The notes: generated from the sequence alone by a model not told the origin. Shown: positions 1 to 9,566, counted from the first letter of the stretch. The stretch is DNA of 64,000 bases from Pseudomonas fluorescens (GCF_001902145.1 NZ_MRST01000026.1:564095-628094), one strand, 5' to 3'. Made by a program: numbers and translations.

Positions 1-3000
1 CAGTTGGACTTCTGGAACGCATCCAACGGTACTGCCGGCCCTCGCTGGCAGACCTTCTCCAACGCGTTGAGAAACGTGTGGAACGTCACCGAAGAGCAAG
101 GCCTGGATGAGCACGAATGCGCCATGGCTCGCACGGTTTACCAGGAACCCGACAGGGCCAGGCGTGCGCTGAAAAAAGACCCCTATAAAAGCCGTGCCTA
201 CCTGGTTGATGTGGATATTCTTCAAGACGGCCAGCCCACCCACCTCAGCTTCATGGACATCACCGTATTAACGGGCGAGCACGACAAGCGCCAGATGGTT
301 GTGACGCACTCACTTGTGAGCGGGTATGAGACGTTCGAGTCATTGGCCCAGTTCGGCGCCTCGCTGCCTGCAAGGGTGAGTGCCCTGCGGCCGGGAACCA
401 CCTTGCAATGGCGCTTGTACGAGCCCGAGGACAACTTCTTCGATACGCTGGCCTGCTCGCTGGTCTCACTGCAAATCCAGGCCATTGGCAGCACCAGCGC
501 GTCCGATCTGCAGGATCAGCCGCCCGGCCCAACCATCGCCCGTATCGTGCCCAGCATCGAAGAGATGAGTGATCACCAGCTGTCGAATATTCGCGAAATT
601 CACCACCAACTCCCAGATTGGCTGGCCTCGGCAACGGACTCCGATACCGCCGCGTACAGCCGCTACCTGATCGACCTGGCCCAACTGCATACCCATTACC
701 ACGGCGAAACGTTTCAGGACGGCATTGCATCCATTCGTGACTATGCCCGGACGCAGTTGCAAAACCGTATCCGCGCCCCTGAAAAAGGCAGGAACCTGAA
801 TCTGGATAAAGTCGAGATTGAGATCGAAAGCCCGGTTCTGTGGGGCACCTTTGTCGTTCCGGGAGCCGTGGACATCACTCGTCGCAGCCTGATCGACCTG
901 GCCCTGGAAAACCTGACCGGCTTGCCTACGGGCAACACGACGGTGCACTACAACGGCACAAACAGCGGCGTACCTGCCTGGCTGACCTATCGCTTTGTGA
1001 AAGACGTGATCGAAGACATCGATATAGGCCAGAACTACCCCGCCCTGATCAAACAGAAACTGCTCGATGACCCGCTGCAATCGGGCCACCGACAGCAGAT
1101 CTACACCGGGCACCTGCAGGTACAACTGCCGCTGCTGGCCCTGCAGATGAAGATCCGCAACCAGAACGGCATTGATGAATTGGGTTACCGCTACATCGCT
1201 GCCGTGATGCGCACCGACGAACATGAGCGCAACGTAGATGGGCAGCCCATCGTCATCCGCCGCCTGGCCTTTATCCCCACCTTGCGCCCCGGCCATGAGC
1301 AAGACGTCGTCGACAATATGTTCGTGATTGGCCCAAAGCAATCCAACGCCGGCCCCTGTGTGCTTTATCGGCCATTGCTGGAACCGGTCCTGATGCAATT
1401 TGCGTCGCGGCAAAACCTGCTCTACGCCATCAAGCATGACCGCGCCTTGCGCGAGTCGGTGTTGGCCTGGCTGCCTGAAGCGCAAAGGTTCAACTATGCC
1501 CAATACGTTTTCCCCGACACCCTGCCCTCGCCTTGGACCGTGGTGCGCGCGCTGGTCGAACCGCTGACCGTGGTGTACATGAGCGGCCCGGTGACATTGA
1601 CCGATGAGGAAGTGGGGAATGACATCTTTGCCACGCTGTTCAAGGCCAACGCCAATGCCATGGTCGAGTTGGCGACACGCCAGTCGGTGTCTAATGCGCA
1701 GAAACGCTGGGCGACCTTTCGACATGCCGGCTGGCAGATTTTCAACGCTGCGCTGCCCTTCATGGGCCGTACCCTTGGAATCGCCGCCTGGATCTGGCAA
1801 ATCATGGACGATCTGCAGGCCGTCGAGGAGGCCGTGGACAAGGGTGATCAGCCCGCGTCCTGGACAGCGTTGGTGGATGTATTCCTTAACCTGGGCATGG
1901 CACTGACGCTGCACATCGCCCTGCGCCACCCTCGCCCGCTCAAGCAAACCAATACCCCCAAGGTCGAGACTGAATCGGCAATAACGACGATTGAAACGGT
2001 GGGCAAACCATCCGTTGCCGAGAAAAAAATCACCTCAGTCCAACAGGCCAATGTTTCCTACAACCTACTTTCCGGCAAACATCAGGGCGCGGTGCACACT
2101 CGAGGAGCCCTGAGTCACAGCCGACTGGGGCTGGCCAAGACGCTTGACAGTTTCAGTGTCACCAAACCCGAAAAACTCGGTGAACAAAATAAAACCCCCG
2201 GTCGCCACCTCAATCTCTATCCGCTAGCGGATAAGTGGTATGCACCGGTCAGCGAGCGCTGGTTCGAGGTCATGGTGGATGACAACGACAGTGTCGTCAT
2301 CATCGATCCGAAGGAGCCTGTGCGTACCGGCCCACCGCTGATCGGTAACCTGGCGGGGCGGTGGTTTGTCGATACCCGTTTACGACTACGCGGCGGCGGT
2401 CTTCGAAACCGTCGGCGCGCGGTCAAGGTCGATCAGCCCGCGCGCATCGAGGCACTCAAGACCCAACTCAACGCCTTCGACGCAGTCGCCGCCAGCCAAC
2501 AGCTGGATGTGCTTGAGTCAAAGCCGGTGCCGGACGCTCAACCCGGACCTTCCACGGACCTGCGGCGCACGGAGTTCATCGGTAAAGTCGACCGCCGGCT
2601 GGCGGCGTATGACGAAGCGATCAGTCAACTGAAGTCCTTGAGCATCATCGACACCGTGCCCACTTACCAGAGCAACATGAGCGGTTACCTGAAACAGCAG
2701 GTACAACTGACTCAGATAGCCTTGGAACAACAAGTGGTGAGCTATAAGGACGCCTTACAGTCGTCGTCCTCAATCCTCGATGCCGAAGTCAACATTGACT
2801 ATAAAAACCAGGCACGAAGCGCGCAAAGCCTGTCCACCCTGAACCTTGAAATCATCAAGCGCCTGGAGTACATCAACGAGCGCTTCAAAGATCTCAAAGT
2901 GTTGGGTGATGAGGGCGCAGCCGTCATTCGCAAAACCATCCAGGAGTTGCCGCAGCTGACCCTCATTGAACTCAAATCTCTGGAGATCGGGCTGAGCCGC

Positions 3001-4203
3001 TACCTGTGTATCGATGAAGAGCAAGGCCAGATCCCGGCAATGCTGCGTGAGCGGATGGGCCAGATCGTCGATACCGCCGAACTGAACGTCGAGAGTTTCA
3101 ATGAGATTGTAGAACGGGGTAACGGCGCGTCGCTGGATGAACGCATTGAGGTGCTCAACAGCCTGGTTGAGCAGTTTTCCAGTGCCGACCAACGTGTGCT
3201 GGACCTGCACGCCGATTACCCGCAGCACTTGCACAAAAGCCGCCTGGAAAAGTTTCGCCAGCACATTGGTGAGTTCAGCGAGCGGGCCGTCCACGACCTG
3301 GCGCAGTTGCTGCGGGAAAAAAAAGCCCTGGACCCCAAGCCCGGCAGCTCAAAGGCAGAGCCCCGACCAAGGCGCAAAGTGATCAAGACACGCCATCACG
3401 GCCTGGTGATGGGTGAGCCCCGTGAAACCGACAGTTCGTTGGTCGACGTCAAGGTAAGCAGGACCGGCAAGGTGATCGCCACATTCCATGAGAAGTCGCC
3501 AGGCGTGTGGGTCACACGACGCCAAACCCCGCTGAACCCGCCCGCCCCTGTTTCTGTGGACCTGGACACCAGCATCAATGCCGGGCAAACGTTGTTGGAT
3601 GGCGAGCAGGCTGAAACTCGCAAATACCAGAGTTTCTCGAAGAAGCCGTGGCATGCACCGCAAGATATTCAAGACATGTTCGATGACTATGCGAAGGCGC
3701 TGGCAGACGCGTCAAACAACATCGAAGAAGCACTGACCCAGCGCAATCTCACGGAAAGCGATCATGCTTCCGCCGCCTCGACCAACCGCAATCTCAACGA
3801 TGCGGTACAACGCTTATATCGGCTGGGCAAAAAAACCTATATCGACATGATCAAGCATCAGCCGCCAACCGCCGAACGAGTGAACTGGCTACACAGCCAA
3901 GGCCTGATCACCATCGTCAAGGTCGTCAGCCGCCGCGTGCTCAAGGGGCCAAGGAAGGACTATCTCGACGAATACGAGATTCGCGATAACGAGAGCGGCA
4001 CGGTGCTGTGGTACGCGCACTTTCATTATGAAACCAAGAATGCCGCGCTGGAGAACTTCACCAAGGATCACCTCAAGACCCGCGAACAACAACGGCTCGG
4101 GGGCTCGCACCAGCGCACCGGCCCCAGTGACTGGGACGTGATAGAAATCCACCGGCGCAGCATCGGCGAGCAACTGGCCAAGTCGCTGTTCTTCAACAGC
4201 TGA
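1..4203 (+). CDS. DUF6543 'dermonecrotic toxin'-type giant protein, 5' partial
   Basis: The frame is open from the first base, so the start lies outside the window; about 1,400 residues are visible. Around visible residue 450 is GPCVLYRPLLEPVLMQF followed by SRQNLL, which I recognise as the signature of the DUF6543 (dermonecrotic-toxin-domain) family of very large Pseudomonas proteins. Hydrophobic segments follow at about 585-600 and 625-640. Residues about 870-1120 are rich in Leu, Gln and Glu and look helical. The last 150 residues hold a compact module starting near LHSQGLITIVKVV. I see no leucine-rich repeats or NEL-type E3 ligase domain in the visible part. The family is regarded as toxin-like, but its activity is generally untested. 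It converges on the next gene with only 7 bases between stops, and no immunity-like gene is adjacent on this side. Confidence 0.8.
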   Translation, partial: QLDFWNASNGTAGPRWQTFSNALRNVWNVTEEQGLDEHECAMARTVYQEPDRARRALKKDPYKSRAYLVDVDILQDGQPTHLSFMDITVLTGEHDKRQMVVTHSLVSGYETFESLAQFGASLPARVSALRPGTTLQWRLYEPEDNFFDTLACSLVSLQIQAIGSTSASDLQDQPPGPTIARIVPSIEEMSDHQLSNIREIHHQLPDWLASATDSDTAAYSRYLIDLAQLHTHYHGETFQDGIASIRDYARTQLQNRIRAPEKGRNLNLDKVEIEIESPVLWGTFVVPGAVDITRRSLIDLALENLTGLPTGNTTVHYNGTNSGVPAWLTYRFVKDVIEDIDIGQNYPALIKQKLLDDPLQSGHRQQIYTGHLQVQLPLLALQMKIRNQNGIDELGYRYIAAVMRTDEHERNVDGQPIVIRRLAFIPTLRPGHEQDVVDNMFVIGPKQSNAGPCVLYRPLLEPVLMQFASRQNLLYAIKHDRALRESVLAWLPEAQRFNYAQYVFPDTLPSPWTVVRALVEPLTVVYMSGPVTLTDEEVGNDIFATLFKANANAMVELATRQSVSNAQKRWATFRHAGWQIFNAALPFMGRTLGIAAWIWQIMDDLQAVEEAVDKGDQPASWTALVDVFLNLGMALTLHIALRHPRPLKQTNTPKVETESAITTIETVGKPSVAEKKITSVQQANVSYNLLSGKHQGAVHTRGALSHSRLGLAKTLDSFSVTKPEKLGEQNKTPGRHLNLYPLADKWYAPVSERWFEVMVDDNDSVVIIDPKEPVRTGPPLIGNLAGRWFVDTRLRLRGGGLRNRRRAVKVDQPARIEALKTQLNAFDAVAASQQLDVLESKPVPDAQPGPSTDLRRTEFIGKVDRRLAAYDEAISQLKSLSIIDTVPTYQSNMSGYLKQQVQLTQIALEQQVVSYKDALQSSSSILDAEVNIDYKNQARSAQSLSTLNLEIIKRLEYINERFKDLKVLGDEGAAVIRKTIQELPQLTLIELKSLEIGLSRYLCIDEEQGQIPAMLRERMGQIVDTAELNVESFNEIVERGNGASLDERIEVLNSLVEQFSSADQRVLDLHADYPQHLHKSRLEKFRQHIGEFSERAVHDLAQLLREKKALDPKPGSSKAEPRPRRKVIKTRHHGLVMGEPRETDSSLVDVKVSRTGKVIATFHEKSPGVWVTRRQTPLNPPAPVSVDLDTSINAGQTLLDGEQAETRKYQSFSKKPWHAPQDIQDMFDDYAKALADASNNIEEALTQRNLTESDHASAASTNRNLNDAVQRLYRLGKKTYIDMIKHQPPTAERVNWLHSQGLITIVKVVSRRVLKGPRKDYLDEYEIRDNESGTVLWYAHFHYETKNAALENFTKDHLKTREQQRLGGSHQRTGPSDWDVIEIHRRSIGEQLAKSLFFNS

Positions 4204-4210
4204 TCGCCGT

Positions 4211-5749
4211 CTATGCCTGCCACGCCTGGCGCAAACGTGTCAGCGCCTGGGCGATAGCCGCTTCGGGCACCGCAGCAAACCCCATCACCAGGCCAGCATG
4301 CTGGTCCGGTGGTGGACGTGTGCCAGCCAGCCAATAACTGCTCAAGCCATTGATCTCGACATCCACTGCACGGGCCTGGGCGAGCAAGGCCTGCTCGCGG
4401 GCCAGGCTGTCCAATCGCACAGTAAGGTGCAGACCCGCTGCGACATTGGGCAAAGCGCCGATGCCGGGCACCCCGGCGGGCCATCCGGCTAACAAGGCAT
4501 TGCGCCGGTTGAGCGCAGCGCGGCGCATCCGACGAATGTGACGCTGGAAATGCCCCGCCACCATGAATTCGGCCATGACTGCCTGGGTGCTGACTTCGGA
4601 ATGACGCATGTCAACGGCGCGACGCCGGGTGAATGCGTCTACCAGACCCGGTGGCAATACCAGGTAGCCCAGGCGCAAGGCCGGGAACGCCACCTTGCCG
4701 AAGGTGCCGACGTACAGCACCCGCCCACTGCGATCCAGCGCCGCCAACGGCGACAGTGGCGCGCCGGTGTAGCGGTATTCGCCGTCGTAGTCGTCTTCAA
4801 TGACCCACCCCCCGGTACGCTCGGCCCAGGCCAGCAACTCCAGACGGCGTGCCAGGCTCATCACCACCCCCAACGGGTACTGGTGAGAGGGCGTGACATA
4901 CGCCACACGACAATCATCCAACGTGCTGAGCACTTGGCAATCCATCCCCTCGACGTCCACCGGCACGCCGTGCAGTCGCCCACCGGCCAAGGCAAACGCA
5001 TGGCCTGCCGCGCGGTAGCCAGGATTTTCCACCGCCACCCCGTCTCCAGGCTCGACCAACAGCTGTGCACAAAGGCTGATCGCTTGCTGTGCGCCACTGG
5101 TGATCACTATTTGTTCAGCCGTGCACTGCATCCCTCGCGAGCTGCGCAAGTAAGCGGCGATCAAGCCGCGCAGGCGAGCGTCGCCTGCCGGGTCGCCATA
5201 ACATAGCTGCTCGAAGTCCGGCTTGCGCCAGAAAGCCCCGCTCAGCTTGGCCCACACCTCGAAAGGGAACAGATCGAACGCCGGTACGCCGACGCGAAAG
5301 GCCCGCGGTGGCCCTGACGGAGGATGGGGCAGGTGGTTATTTTCTACCCGCCCCAAGGCTGCCCTGTGGATAACTTCATTTGGGGAATTGACCGGCAAGT
5401 CCAGCCAATTTGTGGATAAGGTTGGGGATAAGCCTGTTGGTAACCCTGTGGACACTTTTGTGGATAGTTTTTTTGGGCTGGGCAGTTGAGCCACGTAGGT
5501 GCCATCCCCGACCCGACTTTCGATAAACCCCTCCGCATACAGCTGGTCGTAGGCACGCACCACGCTATTGCGGGAAATCGACAGCGCCGCCGCCAGATCG
5601 CGGGTGGCGGGCAATCGCGTGCCACTCACCAGCCGCCCATCCAGCACCCGCACGCGCAAAGCGTCATACAGTTGGCGAGTCAGGCCCTGGCGGCGGTCCA
5701 GTTCGATACCGGCAGGGTTAAATGACAGCGGCGGTGTGATGGGCGGCAT
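4211..5749 (-). CDS. MocR/PdxR-type regulator (GntR HTH fused to aminotransferase fold)
   Basis: A 512-residue protein with an N-terminal GntR winged helix (about residues 20-88, ending in VGDGTYV) fused to a class-I aminotransferase-like domain. The PLP-binding lysine lies in GTFGKVAFPALRLGYLV near residue 350, and SGAQQAISL and EDDYDGEYRY are typical of the fold. MocR proteins use bound PLP as an effector or cofactor and often control the divergent gene; here that is the PaiB-GNAT-GNAT operon across an 88-bp gap. The linker between the domains (about residues 93-135) has a repetitive Leu-Ser-Thr rich sequence, KLSTKVSTGLPTGLSPTLST, encoded by repeated TTATCCACA-like 9-mers, and is unlike the rest of the gene in composition. 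The target genes cannot be told from sequence alone. Confidence 0.9.
   Translation of the reverse strand: MPPITPPLSFNPAGIELDRRQGLTRQLYDALRVRVLDGRLVSGTRLPATRDLAAALSISRNSVVRAYDQLYAEGFIESRVGDGTYVAQLPSPKKLSTKVSTGLPTGLSPTLSTNWLDLPVNSPNEVIHRAALGRVENNHLPHPPSGPPRAFRVGVPAFDLFPFEVWAKLSGAFWRKPDFEQLCYGDPAGDARLRGLIAAYLRSSRGMQCTAEQIVITSGAQQAISLCAQLLVEPGDGVAVENPGYRAAGHAFALAGGRLHGVPVDVEGMDCQVLSTLDDCRVAYVTPSHQYPLGVVMSLARRLELLAWAERTGGWVIEDDYDGEYRYTGAPLSPLAALDRSGRVLYVGTFGKVAFPALRLGYLVLPPGLVDAFTRRRAVDMRHSEVSTQAVMAEFMVAGHFQRHIRRMRRAALNRRNALLAGWPAGVPGIGALPNVAAGLHLTVRLDSLAREQALLAQARAVDVEINGLSSYWLAGTRPPPDQHAGLVMGFAAVPEAAIAQALTRLRQAWQA
5365..5467. repeat. DnaA-box-like 9-mer cluster inside the MocR linker
   Basis: Within about 100 bases there are two exact copies of TGTGGATAA (5365-5373, 5411-5419; complement of the DnaA box TTATCCACA) and two near copies, TGTGGACAC (5447-5455) and TGTGGATAG (5459-5467). 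They encode the Leu-Ser-Thr repeats of the linker on the minus strand. The match to the DnaA consensus is seen directly; binding is inferred. Confidence 0.5.
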
Positions 5750-5837
5750 ATTGGACCTATGAAATTAGCGCTAGATGGCTCTTACAACGAACCATTAGCC
5801 TGCCTAGGATGCAGGCATTCGCCAAGGAAAACTTTCC

Positions 5838-6476
5838 ATGTACACACCACGCGCCTTCGCCCTTGATGACTTGCCCGAAATCCAGCAACTGATCCAGCAC
5901 ACGCGCCTGGCGCAGTTGGTGACCTTTGGTGAGCACGGTTTGCAAGCCAGCCACTTACCGTTACTGCTCAACCCCGAGGAAGGCCCGAACGGCACGCTCT
6001 ATGGGCACTTGGCCAAGGCCAACCCGCAATGGCGCGAGCTGCAAAATGGCAGTGAGGCCCTTGTGATCTTTGCAGGTGCCGACGCCTATATCAGCCCGGC
6101 GTTTTACCCCGCCAAGGCCGAGCACGGCAAAGTGGTGCCTACCTGGAACTACATCGCCGTGCACGCCTATGGCACGCCTGCGGTGTTCAGCGACGCCGAG
6201 CGCTTGCTCAAGGTGGTCACCGCCCTCACCGACCGCCATGAAAGCGGCCGCGCCCAACCCTGGCGTGTCAGCGACGCACCGGCGGACTACATCGACGGCA
6301 TGCTCAAGGCCATCGTCGGCTTCGCCTTGCCGGTCGAACGCCTGGTGGGCAAACGCAAACTCAGCCAGAACCGCAGCGCCGCCGACATGGCCGGTGTGCG
6401 TGACGGCCTGGCCGCCAGTGCCGATGTACGCGACCAGACCCTCGCCCGCTTTATTCCCCAAGGAGTTGCAGAATGA
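5838..6476 (+). CDS. PaiB-type FMN-binding protein
   Basis: A 212-residue protein of the PaiB/FMN-binding split-barrel family, recognised by MYTPRAFALDDLPEIQQLI at the start and the central PTWNYIAVHAYGTP and KAIVGFALPVERLVGKRKLSQNR motifs. Family members are annotated as FMN-binding negative transcriptional regulators after B. subtilis PaiB, but many may be flavin-dependent enzymes. It is the first gene of a three-gene operon with two GNAT acetyltransferases (B. subtilis paiA, next to paiB, is also a GNAT) and is divergent from the MocR regulator, its likely controller. Its stop overlaps the next start in ATGA. Confidence 0.88.
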   Translation: MYTPRAFALDDLPEIQQLIQHTRLAQLVTFGEHGLQASHLPLLLNPEEGPNGTLYGHLAKANPQWRELQNGSEALVIFAGADAYISPAFYPAKAEHGKVVPTWNYIAVHAYGTPAVFSDAERLLKVVTALTDRHESGRAQPWRVSDAPADYIDGMLKAIVGFALPVERLVGKRKLSQNRSAADMAGVRDGLAASADVRDQTLARFIPQGVAE

Positions 6477-6919
6477 GCCAGATCGACATTCGCCAGGTTA
6501 CAGCGGCCGACCACGCCGCCTGGCTACCGCTGTGGCAGGCCTATTTGAAGTTCTACAACACCGAACTGCCGGACGCCGTCAGCCAGAGCACCTGGCAACG
6601 CCTGATCGATGCCAGCGAGCCGACCCATTCGGCGCTGGCCTGGCAGGACGGCAAGGCGGTGGGCATGGTGAACTTCATCTACCATCGCTCCAACTGGAGC
6701 ATCGAGAATTCCTGCTACCTGCAGGACCTGCTGGTGGACCCGGCCCAACGCGGCACCGGTGTCGGCCGCAAACTGATCGAATTCGTCTACACCACCGCCA
6801 AGGCCGATGGTTGCTGCAAGGTGCACTGGTTGACCCACGAGACCAACGCTACCGCGATCCAGCTCTATGAGCGCATCGCCGAGCGTCCAGGCTTCATTCA
6901 ATTTCGCAAAGGTCTTTAA
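6473..6919 (+). CDS. GNAT family N-acetyltransferase
   Basis: A 148-residue single-domain GNAT protein. The acetyl-CoA binding motif A is visible as LLVDPAQRGTGVGRKLIEFVYTTA (about residues 84-107), and WLTHETNATAIQLYERIAER is the usual motif B. It starts in the ATGA overlap with the upstream paiB-like gene, so the two are translationally coupled. The substrate cannot be deduced; small amines or amino-acid derivatives are typical for stand-alone GNATs of this type. Confidence 0.9.
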   Translation: MSQIDIRQVTAADHAAWLPLWQAYLKFYNTELPDAVSQSTWQRLIDASEPTHSALAWQDGKAVGMVNFIYHRSNWSIENSCYLQDLLVDPAQRGTGVGRKLIEFVYTTAKADGCCKVHWLTHETNATAIQLYERIAERPGFIQFRKGL

Positions 6920-6929
6920 GGAGCACAGC

Positions 6930-7601
6930 ATGATCAATTCCCTCGCTGATTGGAAAGGCGCTCCGGCGCCTTGCGCGCAACTGCTCGAAGGGCGCTTTAT
7001 CCGCCTGGAAAAACTCGACCCGGCGCGCCACGCCGATCAACTGTGGCAGGCCCTCGAAGGCCCTGGGGCCGATCCGAAGCTGTGGGACTATTTGCCCTAC
7101 GGCCCCTTTTCCGAGCGCAGTGCCTTCGACGCCTGGCTGAACAACCACGCCGCCCACAACGACCCGTATTTTTTCAGCGTGATCGACCGCGCGACGGGCC
7201 AGGTCCAGGGCATCCTCAGCCTGATGTCCATCGTCCCGGCGCAAGGCCGTATCGAAATCGGCCACGTCACCTTCGGCGCACCGATGCAACGCTCGCCGAA
7301 AAGCACCGAAGCGGTGTACCTGCTGGCCAAGTATGCGTTCGAACAGGGTTACCGCCGGCTGGAATGGAAGTGCAACAACGGCAATGCGCGCTCCAAGTAC
7401 GCAGCGGAGCGGTTGGGGTTCAGTTTTGAAGGGGTGTTCCGCCAGCACATGGTGGTCAAGGGACAGAACCGCGATACGGCGTGGTATTCGATCCTGGATT
7501 CGGAATGGCCGAAGGTCGGTGCCGGGTTTGAGGTGTGGTTGTCGCAGGCGAACCAGAGTGGTTCGGGCCAGTTGAAGACCCTCACAGAGTGTCGGGATTA
7601 A
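6930..7601 (+). CDS. GNAT acetyltransferase, RimJ/RimL-like
   Basis: The protein is 223 residues from ATG 6930, 10 bases after the preceding stop, with AAGGAG just upstream; longer frames would overlap the preceding GNAT and are not needed. The sequence resembles RimJ/RimL-type GNATs: FIRLEKLDPARHADQLW at the start, IEIGHVTFGAPMQRSPKSTEAVYLLAKYAFE in the middle, and the family's GYRRLEWKCNNGNARSKYAAERLGFSFEG towards the end. Such enzymes acetylate the N-termini of proteins or small amines. As the third gene of the paiB-like operon it probably acts in the same response. Confidence 0.9.
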   Translation: MINSLADWKGAPAPCAQLLEGRFIRLEKLDPARHADQLWQALEGPGADPKLWDYLPYGPFSERSAFDAWLNNHAAHNDPYFFSVIDRATGQVQGILSLMSIVPAQGRIEIGHVTFGAPMQRSPKSTEAVYLLAKYAFEQGYRRLEWKCNNGNARSKYAAERLGFSFEGVFRQHMVVKGQNRDTAWYSILDSEWPKVGAGFEVWLSQANQSGSGQLKTLTECRD

Positions 7602-7611
7602 TGGTCACATT

Positions 7612-7697
7612 TGTGGGGCTGGCTTGCCTGCGATACAGACACCTCGGTGTATCAGGCAAAACCAGTTGATGCCATCGCAGGCAAGCCAGCTCCCACA
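7612..7697. repeat. REP doublet (inverted extragenic repeat)
   Basis: Two inverted arms (about 7612-7634 and 7674-7697) share GGCTTGCCTGCGAT and its complement and are separated by about 40 bases. They lie in the gap between the convergent GNAT and methyltransferase genes. The form matches REPIN-type doublets of fluorescent pseudomonads; it may also end transcription from both sides. Confidence 0.75.
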
Positions 7698-7727
7698 TTG
7701 GATGTTGGACACTCTCGGAACTTAGGC

Positions 7728-8630
7728 TCAGCCAGCCAACTTCTGGGCCAGCACCGCAATATGCTCCGGTCCGATGCCGCAGCATCCACCCAGATGGCTG
7801 GCGCCGCGCGCTTGCCAATCCGCCGCCCATTGCAAGTAGCCGGGCGGGTCGAGGTCGTCGCGCAATGGGTCCAGACCATCGTTGGCCGTGGCTTCCTTGG
7901 GTTGCGGTGGGAAGGCGTTGGCGTAGGCGCCGATCTGAATCGCTGCACCCAATCGTTCGAAGGTTGCCCGCGCCGCATCAATGGCCGCGCCGATCACTTC
8001 CGGCTGGCTGCAGTTGAACAGCAATACCTGTACGCCCAGTTGCGCCGCCGCCTCGGCTGCGTCCACCACCGGTTCGCCGGAGCGCAGGCGCGGCACCTCG
8101 TCGGTGTCTTCGTCTTTCAAGGTAAACGACAGCCAGAAAGGCTTGCCATCCTGCGGCAGGCCGGCACGGATCGCCCGTGCTTCAGCGATTGAGCTTTGGG
8201 TTTCCGCCAGCCACAGATCGACATGCGGGGCCAGGCCATTGACCAGCGGTGTCAGCAGTTCACTGACGCGCTCGGCCTGGAACAGATCAGGGCGATAAGA
8301 GCCGAACAACGGCGGCAGCGAGCCGGCTACCTGCACGGCTTTACCGGATGCCTGCACCGCCCGTCGCGCCAACTCACCGGCCAAGGCGGCCAGCGCCTGC
8401 CCTTCTTGGGCAAACCGCGCTTCGCCAATGTGGAACGGCACCACCGCGTAACTGTTGCTGGTGATCACATTGGCGCCGCTGTCGATGTAGGCCGTGTGTA
8501 CCGCCTCCACCGCTTGCGGCGCTTCGCTCAAGGCCAGTGCCGACCATTCCGGCTGGCGGAACGGCGCGCCACGGCGTTGCAGTTCACGGCCCATGCCGCC
8601 ATCAAGAATTACTGTGCTTACTGCGCCCAT
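7728..8630 (-). CDS. mmuM: Homocysteine S-methyltransferase family protein
   Basis: About 300 residues of the MmuM/homocysteine S-methyltransferase fold: VILDGGMGRELQRRG at the N-terminus, and the zinc-binding cysteines in LLFNCSQPEV and HLGGCCGIGPEH. Such enzymes move a methyl group, usually from S-methylmethionine, onto homocysteine to give methionine. Three in-frame starts are possible (GTG 8666, ATG 8645, ATG 8630); the last is favoured because conserved sequence starts there and a GAG lies about 10 bases upstream, but this is weak. The two ATGs share the direct repeat AAGCATATG. It is divergent from an ABC substrate-binding protein gene, which suggests, without proof, uptake of a methylated sulfur amino acid. 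Confidence 0.85.
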   Translation of the reverse strand: MGAVSTVILDGGMGRELQRRGAPFRQPEWSALALSEAPQAVEAVHTAYIDSGANVITSNSYAVVPFHIGEARFAQEGQALAALAGELARRAVQASGKAVQVAGSLPPLFGSYRPDLFQAERVSELLTPLVNGLAPHVDLWLAETQSSIAEARAIRAGLPQDGKPFWLSFTLKDEDTDEVPRLRSGEPVVDAAEAAAQLGVQVLLFNCSQPEVIGAAIDAARATFERLGAAIQIGAYANAFPPQPKEATANDGLDPLRDDLDPPGYLQWAADWQARGASHLGGCCGIGPEHIAVLAQKLAG

Positions 8631-8744
8631 ATGCTTTTTACTCATATGCTTATGAAAATAACTCACTATGAGAGTCGTTCTTATAACTATTTAATGCGTA
8701 CCGTTCGGTTAATAACAACCTCTTTTTTATTCAGGTGCTCGATT

Positions 8745-9566
8745 TTGAAATTCAGACCGCTGTTGGCCCTGGGCCTGACGATGTTGGCTGCTTCCACCCA
8801 AGCCTTTGGCGGTGCCACCCTGGATCGTGTCGAGCAGAAGAAAGAACTGGTCGGCGTGCTGATGGAAAGCTATCCGCCGTTTTCGTTTCTCAATGACCAG
8901 AACCAGCTCGACGGTTTCGACGTGGACGTGGCCAAGGCCGTGGCGCAAAAACTGGGCGTGAAGTTGCGCCTGGAAACCCCGTCCTGGGACGTGATCGCCG
9001 CCGGCCGCTGGAGCAGGCGCTACGACATCTGCATCTGCTCCATGACCCCGAGCAAGGCACGCGCCGAGGTGTTCGACTTCCCGGTGGAGTACTACGCCTC
9101 GCCCGCCGTGATCGTGGTCAATGCCAAGGACGATCGCATCCACGACGCCCGGGACCTGAGCGGCAAGAAAGTCGGCCTCACCAGCGCTTCCAGCTATGAA
9201 AGCTACCTGAACAAGAACCTGGTGATCGAAGGCGCCGAAGACACGCAGTTGCAGTACCCGTTCGAGGATGTGCAGATCGCCCCGTACGACACCGACAATG
9301 TGGCGTTCCAGGATCTGGGCCTGGGCGCTGGCGTGCGCCTGGATGCGATCCTCACCAACCTGGTCACCGCGCAGCCGCGCCTGACCCAGGACAAGCGTTT
9401 CAAGCTCGCCGGTGCGCCGCTGTACTCGGAGCCCAACTCGGTGGCCATCGAGAAAGGCGACCCGCAGTGGGACAGCAAAGTGCGTGAGGTCTTCGCCCAG
9501 CTCAAGCAGGACGGCACCTTGAGCGCGCTGTCGCAAAAATGGATCGGCGCCGATATCAGCCGATGA
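8745..9566 (+). CDS. Amino-acid-type ABC transporter substrate-binding protein
   Basis: The chosen start is TTG 8745, with AGGTG about 7 bases upstream; it gives a clean signal peptide (KFRPLLALGLTMLAASTQAFGG) and a 273-residue periplasmic protein of the family-3 extracellular solute-binding type. Family motifs are LVGVLMESYPPFSFLNDQNQLDGFDVDVAKAVAQKLGV and WDVIAAGRWSRRYDICICSMT. These proteins bind polar amino acids, opines or related compounds. Its TGA overlaps the permease ATG. It is divergent from mmuM across about 110 AT-rich bases that must hold both promoters. Confidence 0.88.
   Translation: MKFRPLLALGLTMLAASTQAFGGATLDRVEQKKELVGVLMESYPPFSFLNDQNQLDGFDVDVAKAVAQKLGVKLRLETPSWDVIAAGRWSRRYDICICSMTPSKARAEVFDFPVEYYASPAVIVVNAKDDRIHDARDLSGKKVGLTSASSYESYLNKNLVIEGAEDTQLQYPFEDVQIAPYDTDNVAFQDLGLGAGVRLDAILTNLVTAQPRLTQDKRFKLAGAPLYSEPNSVAIEKGDPQWDSKVREVFAQLKQDGTLSALSQKWIGADISR

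Noticed and set aside
466..1947. 493-residue minus-strand open frame opposite the DUF6543 protein
   Set aside because: Its codon positions mirror the plus-strand gene; no recognisable protein features.
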